Shown piece after piece: positions 11,895-22,520 of a DNA stretch of 64,000 nt (position 1 is the stretch's first letter; each line of letters opens with the position of its first letter). The DNA lies in contig OX387197.1 of assembly GCA_947561715.1 (NCBI GenBank), positions 23,462,266 to 23,526,265 on the forward strand, in the 5' to 3' direction. This DNA is from Ascidia mentula. Taxonomy: Eukaryota; Chordata; Ascidiacea; Phlebobranchia; Ascidiidae. The notes under the pieces were generated by a model that saw nothing but the letters and a program-made list of their open reading frames with translations, was not told where the DNA came from and ran no database searches. The translations under genes and the position numbers were made by a program.

Positions 11895-14800
11895 CTATAT
11901 GCTGCTGGGCAACAGCTGGGCGGTTTCTCGACCGGGGAACAGCTCTCTGTAGTCTGGAGGTTCATCACTTACGTCACCATCATAGTCGAAGCTTTCGCAA
12001 CTTAAAGCGCCGCTAGAAATGCTCTGATCTACAAAGTGAAATATTTGAATCATGCAGTTAAGCTGTATGTGTGCTAATATGATCAACAGCATTTTAGCTT
12101 CGGTTTTCATTTTCAAAGTTATTTACTCCAAATATTTTGCACCCATGAAATACATATGTTGCGCACAAATAATTTACATCGAAAAATATACGCATATAGC
12201 CAACAAAACATCTGGTTTTATGAGGGGTGTATTTTCAAAATGGTTTCTAAATGAGTGGGCATTTCCATATTGGTGGACAAGCAACACATTCTTAGCTTTA
12301 AATCTAATATGTTCTGGCCATTTGACCTTGAATTTGTGGTCCTTGCTTTAACAGGACTTTGCATTTCGTTTGGGGTACACTAAAAGGACTAATTGTTTAA
12401 GAACTGTTGCACATCAACCAGTTTCCTAATCTCGTTTTCTAAGTCAACTAAGTAATTTCTTGTCAATCACTTATTCAACAACAACTACACTACCAAACAT
12501 AAGTTTTGTAAAAAGACTGTCCAGTTTGGCACACATGTTTTGCAGCCCACAATTGTAAATATTAATCAGGTCAATATATTTTTGTGACTGATTAAAAACA
12601 ATTAAAAAATAATAATTTTTTTATGCAAAAACTACCATGCACAGACACCAATAAAACTAAATGCTGTAAAGTTGGACATAACGCTACAGACAGGTTTTGA
12701 GTGCACTTACCTTTACATTTTATGACATTATGCATTTATTAAACTTACTATCTGGTGTTGGTACATTATCATCTTGGTATATATCCATGGTAGGCTGTAG
12801 TTGTGCCAGTTCTCTAGGTGTTAGTGGAAAAGGTGGTCGATCTCTGGTCAGAAAGTATTGGGACACTATGCCCAACAAAAACAACCCGCACCAAATGCCA
12901 ATCAACACACAATCTAAACAACAACATAGGGTAATTACAGACCTCATGCACTCACAGCAGTATTACAATAGTCCAGCTAAAAAATAGCATTTTTTAAATA
13001 AAATATTTGTTCTAGTCAGATATCCTGAAGTTGTGTAGTATAAATAAAAATAAAATTGGAGATATGTACTAAAATGCAAGCTAGCATTACACAGAAACGT
13101 TTACAGTTTATGAAGTGACTGATGCACACATACTACAAACCTAGGTAGAGAATTTTGCTTAAAAGATTGACTCACCTAAAGTGTAAAGTGGATATACAAT
13201 TGTGGCATCCAGCAGAGGAACTGTGGCCATTTTGCGTATCAAAATAAAGACAAACTGCCCAACGATTGAGCAGCTCCAAAATCCATAGCCTACAGATGCA
13301 ACAACTATGCAGGATCCTACCAGAGCTGAGCTTATTATACACAAACGATGCATCTTGGAGAGGACTATCAACGCCAACATGTATATCAAACACCCACACA
13401 GGAAGCAAATAATAAATGTTCCTCGATATCTGAAAAAATTAAGCAGGCTTAAAGTAGTTTCAATAAATATTTACATAAAGATCCTCTAAGTTTACTGCTT
13501 TTGAGTAAAGTTATACCAGAAAATTTTTTTTTGGGTTTTACAAACAGATATGAGACCGTAAGTTAAAAAAGGAACATAATCTACAGCTTAAAATTTATTT
13601 TAAATTGTCGTAACTTTAAACAGTGCATTGTACTTACTCAAATATGTTTATATTTGACAATGGGGTAATAAAAGTTATACACGAAAAGCAAAAGCCACCA
13701 ACAATTCCGATTAAGCAGCTAAACATGGATGCATTTCCACATCTATGCCACAATGCAGTAATACTACTTCCTCCAATTACACCAGCAACTACAAAACAAA
13801 ATTTACCAATCATGATTTTGTAAAGCAGCCCATCATGTTTATACAACACATAACGGCAACTACCTGCTATCCATCCAAAATCGAGTCCATCAATACCAGT
13901 CCACATGTTACCTGCTTCCACAATGCATAAAGACAATAGACAGAAGAATAATCCAGAGACAAAAAACAGTTCAAAAATATAGAACCTTTTAAAAAAAATA
14001 TACGCAAAAACTGAGAAACTAAGGAAAATTCGTATAGTGCTATTTTTTTGTTGCCATGCATAGTAATTTATAGGAAATGCTCTTCCGGCACTCAAGTTTC
14101 GAAAAGGTTTATTGAAAACAACGTTTCGTCCACGATCCGGCGAGAGTTCCTCAGAGTTATGACATTTGTGCCAGAAGAGCAATTCCTATTGGGGAAAATT
14201 TAATTGGACCAGGATGGGAATTTTTTTTGCGGTTGCAACAGCGGCTAACATGCAAAACACATATGTACATTCTTCAGCTCTCAATGATGGATGCAAGCTA
14301 TAACACCAACCTGTGTCCAGTAATGCACAGAAACAACCCCACAATTCCAAGGAGTATAGCAACTACTTTATAGGCCAAGCCTGCTTGTGGAGAGTGGTTA
14401 CTTTCAGGCATGCTGATTGTAGTTGGAATATACATAGATTGTGTTCCGAGATTTGGGTCCCTAACCACTATGTAGGTCATCATTGAAGCACATTTGTATG
14501 CTGCTAGGTGGTATTGCCCTTTATCAGAATTAGCCATTGTCTTGATTTTATAGGAATGAGTTTTGCCGCTAAATATGTTGGCAATGTCATTCAAATAGGC
14601 ACTGTTGGTGTTGCATAGTGATCTGTTGCAAAATGCACATGATTTCTGTATATTTGAGTTTGCTCTAGCAGTGAAATAAGCATACACATCATATTCAAGT
14701 CTCAAATGTTCTGACTTTTCTGTGTCACATACTGGTGGCTTTACACCTGCTGCATATCCCACATTTGCAGAGGAAAACTGTACTCTTGCTGAACCACTGG

Positions 14801-15642
14801 GTGATACTTTAACATCAATCATGGGGTAAATATTAAGATTGTGAACAAGGTTACATGCCCCTGGTATCGGTTGTGTACTGTTGTATGCCAGGGCAGTAAT
14901 AAGGCACTGGTCTGACAAATCTGATGTACAGTTTTCAGTCAGTTTTAAATACATCACAATATCATCCGAGTGGTGCATGGCCACCAAACCCACCGAGGTC
15001 CCATTTGCATATTGCCCAAATGAAAATCTTGAGCTTAGGCTGAGAGAAAGTAATGAATATTCACATGCAACATGCACCAAAACCCATACAGTGGTTGAAG
15101 TTGATGCAACATTTAGGGTGTATACACTTTGATAATGTAATGCATATCTTTCAGAATTTCCAGGTAAAATATCAATAACACTTGGTTTCGAAAAGATTTG
15201 CTGACCTAAAAAAATTAGGATGTTACAACTTAAATATTATTTCGCCATTGAAAAAGTACTTTTCACTTCTGATCTAAGTAATTCATGATTGTCTCCAAAG
15301 TTTGCAAGCCCACTTGTATTGGTAGTACTTGAGACAGAAAGCTTGCTTTCCAAACCATGCAAGTCTGCGAGAATATCAAGCAGAATAACTTGCTGATAGA
15401 AAATTGGAAATAGGATTTAAACACACATTTAGGCAAATACTTATGTTGTGCACCCATTTGCAAACACAACATCAAGAAATATTACCTACAAGAAAAATAG
15501 CCTATCCTATTGCAGTGTGTTTATCCGACTACGCAATTTAAAAAAAAATCGAGTAAAAGTCTAATGCAAATATAATGAGAAACTTACCCGTTGAACGCAG
15601 TAGAATCAACACAATTCCAAGGGTAAAACTTTTGTCCATCAT
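11895..15642 (-). CDS. TM7SF3: TM7SF3-like seven-transmembrane protein
   Basis: Seven coding exons, complement of 15588-15642, 14311-15205, 13864-13985, 13638-13788, 13176-13429, 12749-12913 and 11895-12028, join in phase to 591 residues (human TM7SF3 is about 570). A signal peptide lies in exon 1. A large Cys-containing ectodomain follows in exon 2 (about residues 20-290). Then come seven hydrophobic helices in the TM7S3/TM198 (DUF4203) pattern, with the GHR at the end of helix 1 and the VAGVIGG helix, and a cytosolic tail ending in an acidic region and TAQLLPSS. Mammalian TM7SF3 is linked to p53-dependent stress survival, which I infer from family only. Intron 13789-13863 is 75 nt with no stop in frame, so it could be retained. 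A short retroposon-like repeat lies in the intron after exon 2. It diverges from the AT-hook gene. Confidence 0.82.
14040..14188. repeat. diverged copy of a 180-bp dispersed repeat, in a TM7SF3 intron
   Basis: It resembles 15857-16038 along its length, beginning with GTGCTATTTTT and ending with AGAGCAATTCCTATT, but has lost part of the middle. Both copies have the half-palindrome TGCTCTTC(T/C)GGCAC near the left end and its complement near the right end. It lies between TM7SF3 exons 13864-13985 and 14311-15205. Confidence 0.65.
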
Positions 15643-15856
15643 TGCAATAAGCTCAGTTTCGTTTTAACAAAAACGAATCATTTTCTTGTGCAAGAAGAAA
15701 CATGTCACGTGCCGAAAGTCACGTTGTTGGCAACGCAGAGAATACAGATTCATTTCAACTGACGAAGTAATTTGCATAATAGGGTAATTCCCCTGATTCC
15801 AAACCAAGTGCCAATGACTACAAATAACCTTGTAAAAAATACAACAAAGTACGCTG

Positions 15857-16038
15857 GAGTGCTATTTTTGCTGCCAGACATAGTAAATAATACGAATTGC
15901 TCTTCTGGCACTTAAGTATCGAAAGTGTTTATTGAAACCAACGTTTTGTCCACCATTCGGCAAGACTTCCTCAGGGTTGTCCTCGACGTTGGTTTCAATA
16001 AACATCGAAACTTAAGTGCCAGAAGAGCAATTCCTATT
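15857..16038. repeat. 182-bp palindromic repeat with 11-bp flanking duplication
   Basis: The element is flanked by identical 11-bp direct repeats, aaagtacgctg at 15846-15856 and 16039-16049. Inside, the left arm (GAATTGCTCTTCTGGCACTT, then a segment ending in ATTGAAACCAACG) is repeated as an inverted right arm, so the unit can fold into a long hairpin. The variable 10-11-bp duplication is more like a SINE or other retroposed unit than a hAT MITE. It sits in the spacer between divergent TM7SF3 and the AT-hook gene. Confidence 0.7.
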
Positions 16039-16542
16039 AAAGTACGCTGTATTCTTACATTCAACGTTCTGAACAACTAGTGCTTATTAGTTAAAACATA
16101 GCATTATTGGTTTCGACTTTCGACTTGCATTTTAACAGTTCTTTGCTTCTCAAATGATGAAACTTTGTTTGGATGTTTTGACTGTATGCATTACCCCATT
16201 TTAACAGATTTTTTATTCTCTAATGATGAAATTCGATAATCTCTAAGGACCTCACCTTTATATTCGACCCAACATTATTTTTACATAAGATTTATCTACA
16301 CCGGTATTTTTGAACCAATAAACAGTTTCCGTAAAAAACACCGGGATCATGGGATAAAATCGAAACAAATTTGCAAGGCGGGTGCGAATTTACCAAGGCG
16401 ACGTGTTGTCGTTGTCGATTGTCGTTTGTATTGTTTGTGACAGTAATAGTTAAAAAAGTTATTTCAGATAAAAGTAATCAATTTTTTCTGTTGTTTTTGT
16501 GTTTTGAAAGTGTAACTTTGCACATGGTTCTGTGCGGCCATC

Positions 16543-19500
16543 ATGTACACTGATGCTGGTTCAGGGGATTTTGACACGGAGGAAAACGTTGTTCGTTACA
16601 TGAACTCAACGTATTTGGACAAGGAATACAGGATCGAACACAACTGGAAAATGTGCTTTATGCATCCTTATCATTACTTAGAACATCCAAAGTACCAGGA
16701 GAAACGAAAGGAACTACAGAAGAGTGTAAGTAAAAATAGTGAATTCGCAAATACTGCCCTTGGCGAAAGCGTGAAATTGACAAATTTGTGGTGCAGAATA
16801 AAAGCACAAGAGAACACTTGGGCTTTCTCCTATTTTCACGTTTATTTGGGGGCAACAACTGCATACCAATATTAAACAAAGAGTTAATGGAGGTAATGTC
16901 CATGTCAAAAACCTGGTGAGAAGCAACAATGCAAATACCTTGCTTGTAAATCCAAATCATCACATGCCTCATTTTTAGTCCGCAGCAAAGACTTGGAAGC
17001 AATTGTGAGGGTGTATCACTTTTTAAATCCATAGATGTTTTACTTAAATTTGCTAGTCAGAAAAGATGCAAATCACCATTGATTGCTGTTTATAAGGTAT
17101 ATCATGTCTTTTCAATTTCATAAAATACTTCAGAGTATATTTCGTAATTATCAATAGATTTTTTAATAGCAGTAAAGTTTAAATGTGTTCTGTACGCACT
17201 TACATGTGTTCTGTACACACAATTAAGCTAAAAAAAATACATAATTTTTTAATGCATTTCTTGATCTTTAGTTTCTTGAGGGAAGCCCTAAAGTCAAGTC
17301 CTGTGAAGTAGATGAGAATATTTTTTGTGAAACACTTGATTCAAACTATGACAGCTTTTCTTTGAAATTAAATTCTGGAGAACTTGAAGATGAGGACTTG
17401 AACAACCAACTAAGATTTACTGAAGTATGGAAAATTTGTAATAGTTGTAGTTTATTTATAATAAGTTTTATAAAGAACCTTTGCCAGCCCGAATTATCCT
17501 CTCCCAAATTATTGTATGCAATGCACTTACTTTGCAAACAGACACGTTTTTCTGTGTACATATTATTTTTGATTGATGATTTTGTGCAGATATTTTTTTA
17601 TGACACTAAACAAGAAGGTTGTTTTTCTGCGATGAGAAGCTACCCACGACAAACTACCCCAGTGACTTTGATTAGTTTTCTACCACTTCTGTTCGTGGTT
17701 CCCCAGCCAGTGATTCAAAATCCTTATAATAGAAAGTATCAGAGACTTGAAAAGAGATGTAAAAGTAAGTAAAATTGTTTTTATGACTGATGCACTCATG
17801 AGAACTGTTTAAATTTGCCAAAGATCTTTCGTCATTCGATTAAAAACCAATATTGTGGAAATAATTGCCAGTTTTTAATCTTACTTAAAAATTGTTTTTA
17901 GAGAAAACTTTGAAAAGAGCAACAAGTGCTGATAGTAATCATCTCCACAATGGTATTAGATTTGTCTCTTGCAACCATGAAATTGAGGTAATTGTGTGTG
18001 TATTTAAAATCTAGATCATTTGATGTTTATTAACCATTATGTTTAGGACACACATCAAAATAGTTGCAGTTGTAACAGCGACCTCAGGCATCCTGATACC
18101 CAAGCTTCAGAACTGAATGTTGATCTGCTAAATGAAGCTGCCATGTGTGCTGGCCTTTTAAACACACCACCAAGTGGCAGAATGCAGCAGTGTGACAGGC
18201 AACCAGAACAATCAGTCGAAGAGCTGCTGAGTGGCCTGGACAGTCATTCAATCAATTCCCTTTGTAGAGATGCTGGTATCAACCTTGGACACGATGCTGC
18301 AGTGATGTTGCCTGACTCACAAAACTCTGCTGTAGGTCAAGAAACAACCCAAAGTAAAGATTTGTGCTCATTGCGTTCAACCAGCAATATCGATTGTACG
18401 AACTCCATATCTGACAGTCAAATGCTTCACACAGAAGATAAAAACATGCAGAATGAATCTGCCACACAGAGCCACCAAGATAAAATAAGAGATTACAACA
18501 ATAGTATCGGAGATTCTGGCCAAATTCCCCAAATAATAACAACTGTTGATGGCCTGCTGATGATAGATCCACAAGAACAAATGTGTGATATAGGAAGTAC
18601 AGAACAGGATATGGAAACAGAACAGATGTGTGATATAGGAAGTACAGAACAGAATATGGAAACAACACAATCTGGTGAAGCTCATATTGAAAACCTTTTT
18701 GATACAATGAACAATCTGCTTCCCATGCCAACAAATGATCTCACAGAAAATTCTTGTGGATTAACCAATGGGAAAGAAGCAGAGAATGTGAACAAATCTG
18801 GTCTGAAATCGGCATCCTCCGCAACAGATGAAATTATTGCAGGACAGTTGTCTAATGTACATTCAACCCAATGCAGTGAGGAAATAGATGAAAACATTTC
18901 CCCACCCTTGACAATTGAATCTCCAGACAACAGGTCAAATGCTAACATTGCCCAAGAAAGTAGGTATCCACAAAAAGAATTGCACTTTAACTGTTCTGGG
19001 GGTACTCTGCTGACAAAAACCAGCAGCGATGCTGCTTCAGATTCAGACGAAAATTCTTCGACGCGAAAACCGATTCTTGGAATCATAACCAGTCCCAAAA
19101 GAAATCCTAATGCCAGGTCTGATTGTCGGAAGCGTGGCCGACCTCGTAAGAGAGTGGTTTTGCCCGGGGAACCGTTGCCGCCACACAGAAAAAAGGCAAA
19201 AGTAAGTCTACCACAGCACAGTGAGTTTGATTACGAATCGTCGACAATAATTCAATTGGCAGTCAGATTGCGACGGGAAAAAGAGTTTAAATTACACGCA
19301 TTTACTCGTCTCAGTGAAACCGTCGAAGTGCGACAACCCGTGCCAAAACTAAGAATTAGGAACAAGTCTGATGATATCGAAGAACCGACAACATGTTGTC
19401 AGAGTTCTGTAACGCCGACCAAACTAACAATAGGAACCACCTTGCGAAATTCCAGTAGAAGAAGAAGAGGACTGTCGTTCTGCCAGCTTGTTAGCGAAAG

Positions 19501-21322
19501 ACAGGCCCGTTTAGCTGTGGCAAACATAGTTGTTGGTCGAAAATCAAACGAGGTTGACTCTCAAACCAGTGATACAGAAGCCTCCAACTCGAATTGCCAT
19601 CGGCAGTCGCCGTCAAGCAACCAAAAGTCTAATACGTTTCAAAAGGACATTGGTATGGGTTCCGGACAAGGTCATCCACAACCGTCGCGACTATCTACGA
19701 TTTGCATGCCTGGTACGGCCAACTTTGATGCTTCTCCTGCCGAAAACGACTCTTTGGTTGTTGCTGGGGAAAATTCTGAAACCCCAAACCTAATGCCTGG
19801 AGCTCCGTCGCGGCCCACGAGGACTGCAATAGAGATTGGTGAGGAACAAAACAAACACAATGAGGAAAGTGGAGATTGCGCACCTCCAAAAACTATGGAT
19901 GCTGAGCAGACAGAAAGAAGTACAACAGTGCCGGGAGCAACTGCTGAGTACTTAGTATCGGATGACCGAAGCAACGATGGGGCAGACATTGAAGAATCTG
20001 GAATTGGAAAAGATGACGAAAATGCTTCGCTGTGTAGCAGTCATGGTGTTGAAGCCGAACAAGAAGAAACCGATGTTGATAATCCTATTCCCTGTTGTGT
20101 CGTCGACCAATTTGATGGTGATAAATGTAAACAAACCACAAATCACTGCAAAGACTCCCAGCTAATTTCAACCAACATTGGCCAACTTGCGATCGATGAG
20201 GGCAACCTCTTTTTTGGTTTAGTTGGCATTCCGAGACCCATCACTCCATTGTCTGAAAATCGAAGCACCGTCAGCATTGCTACAAAAGACAAAAATCTGC
20301 CAATTGTCGAAGAGGTTGGGCAAAATTTAGAAGCTCTAACCACTGTTATGTCGCTTAGTAACCACGATACAGAAAAGCAAAGTCACAGTGTGTTTTTGAC
20401 TCCTACTTCGAACGATGACTTCAATACGTCCCTTGGTGTTTCTGCAAATTTGCTTTCGCAATCTTTCACGGTGAACAACGATTTTTCTTCGACCACTAGT
20501 TCCACAATACAGCCCCATGAGGTACTTTCCCAATCGTTTACTGAGGGTGTCGTGAAAAAAATCACAACAACACTTTCCAAGTCCGGTTCCTCATGTGGTT
20601 TGTCAAGCGCTAAGAAACGAAGAAAGTTGTTCCACGGGCTACCTTTGCTAGTTTCAAAAGGGGCAACACCTTGCCTGATACCTTTGGAATGTGCTAACGG
20701 ACAGAAACCACGCGATCCAAGGTGTTTAAGCGGGCGAGTGGGGAATGGACCCGTTCTTGCAACTTGCAGGTGGGGTGTGGATGAAACCTCACAACTACAT
20801 TCTTCAAATTTGAAACAAATGTCAATAAAAAACTGCAAGAAGCAACATCAAGCAAGTGCTGACGACATTATTAATAGAAGCACACAAGTAAACACAGCAG
20901 GTTCGTCCGCGGCGGCTATTCGTTCCTCAAAGCCTTCCATTAAGAGTCCAACATGCGATAACGTTCGGCATGTTATCTGTGGGGCTTCTAACTACCGCGT
21001 AAATCTTTTAATGTGTCGCGAGACTTCCACACACTCGGATGCAGAAATGTCTGGTCCAGGTTCGTTTTACGGGGGCATCGTAGACGAGATCGAGTTCGGT
21101 ACTTCCCCAAGGGACTATTTTCCGGGAGTCTCCGAAGACGAGGAAAAAACACCTTCTGCAAAACAAGCTTCGACTGCAGGTTACATTCGGGCAAGTGAGG
21201 AGGCTGGTGATAAGGGGCTGCGTGGCGTTACATGCAGATTTTCGAACCCGGCAAACAGGGCTCGTGACGAACTAAGACGACTATTTGAGAACCGGCTGAG
21301 TGGAGATGTGCAAGAACAGTAG
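16543..21322 (+). CDS. large AT-hook nuclear protein, family not recognised
   Basis: Five coding exons, 16543-16725, 17272-17424, 17590-17764, 17902-17987 and 18047-21322, join in phase to 1290 residues. The last exon is 3.3 kb. I cannot assign a family. The first 60 residues are compact and charged. Most of the rest is acidic, Ser/Thr/Asn/Gln-rich and probably disordered. A canonical AT-hook core, RKRGRPRKR, lies at about residues 560-568, with a second basic cluster (AKKRRKL) further on, so nuclear DNA or chromatin binding is likely. Two tandem 15-residue units are encoded at 18575-18664. The conserved-looking C-terminus is rich in Arg and Glu (ARDELRRLFENRL). An AATAAA is at 21607-21612. 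Exons 1-4 rest on splice sites and phase only. Confidence 0.7.
18575..18664 (+). repeat. two tandem 45-bp coding repeats
   Basis: Two back-to-back 45-bp units, 18575-18619 and 18620-18664, encode EQMCDIGSTEQ followed by DMET or NMET. They are nearly identical at the DNA level, so the duplication is recent. The reading frame of the AT-hook protein is kept. Confidence 0.85.
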
Positions 21323-22520
21323 TTTAATCCAACAATTTTATGCCATTTACGTAATTCGTTGTCATTGCCTGTTATTGTACAAGCTTCCCATTTTTCGAGA
21401 TATTTCAAAATTAATGATTTGCATTTAGTTTTTTATACTGCGTGTAATTCTCGCTCGGCTTTTATCGTGACTCTGCTGGTATTTGAAAGCGCTGATCAAG
21501 TTATGTTCATGTTCTTCCAGTTCCATTCAGTTCTTTCGTGTTGATTTTTATCTATTGCCGTCAATTGTGTGCTCACTTGGTTGAAACCCCCTTGTCTGTT
21601 TCTGGCAATAAATTCCCAGTTCCGAAGTGAGGTTGGTGTTATGGTTGCACTTTGGAGATCTACGGCAGGTTGCAGCGTACCAATTGTTTCGGCCGGCTGC
21701 TATAACTGAAGCTAAGTCTGCTTGCGTATTCTTGCTGTAGACTACTGAATTTGAAACTCCGTCGACAGACTTACTTATTAATAGAAAGACACGTTTGCAA
21801 AATCAGGTGGCGTAACTTTAAGTTGTTCCAAGCGCGTTAGTGACTAAGCGGGTAACTTCTAGCGCGTGACAGTTGCTTAGTTAAGTGTCCGAGACTAGTT
21901 GGTAGCAGAGTGAATAACAGAGAATTGACTGCGAATTGGTAGAGTAAAGTGCGAACGGATATTTAACAAGTTACAATGAAAAAAGGCCTGCTGTCGAGCC
22001 GAATGCCGGAAGACTATGCGAGTTCTGCAGGAAAGCCCAATTCCGTCTGCAGCCATCGGTCCTTCTGTGTTCCAAATGTGTGAAGAATTAAGTAGGGAAA
22101 CATGCGTGGTGCTAAAAGGTTCCTGGTATTGGGTAGCGTATATTCAACATGATGTATATATTTGCAAAGCAGATGGTTAACAAGAATGACACACTTCCAT
22201 ATAACAACATATTCTATTTGTATGTTTCATGGCCGACTGTTGCGTTAACAACACACAATGAGGGCTTGATGGGAATAATAGTTGCTAATGAGATTAAGTC
22301 GGCAAAAAATATTGACAATTCATGCACCCCAGCAACTTATGTGCAATACCTTGTAACCATCACACTCAGCAACTAACAACCAACTTCAGCTTGTAATATT
22401 TAAGTGTAATATTGGTCATTGTTACGTCACACTTTCACAGTGATTGCCATCCAAGTTGGAAAACAAAGAGTTTACTGGACGTTTGGTAAACAGCTGGAAA
22501 GGGCTTTTAGGAGCTGTAAC
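21323..22520. other. 3' UTR of the AT-hook gene and kinase upstream region
   Basis: Contains AATAAA at 21607-21612, a probable polyadenylation signal for the upstream gene. Short ORFs at 22149-22376 and 22419 onward are not supported. An acceptor-like TTTTAG ends at 22511, nine bases before the kinase ATG at 22521, so the 5' leader is probably spliced. Confidence 0.5.

Noticed and set aside
13634..14182. 182-codon ORF over the middle of TM7SF3
   Set aside because: It runs through an intron, part of a dispersed repeat and the 75-nt intron; only the parts in the exon model fit TM7SF3.
18279..20838. Several antisense ORFs of 60-150 codons in the large AT-hook exon
   Set aside because: They are shadows of a long coding exon with no domains of their own.
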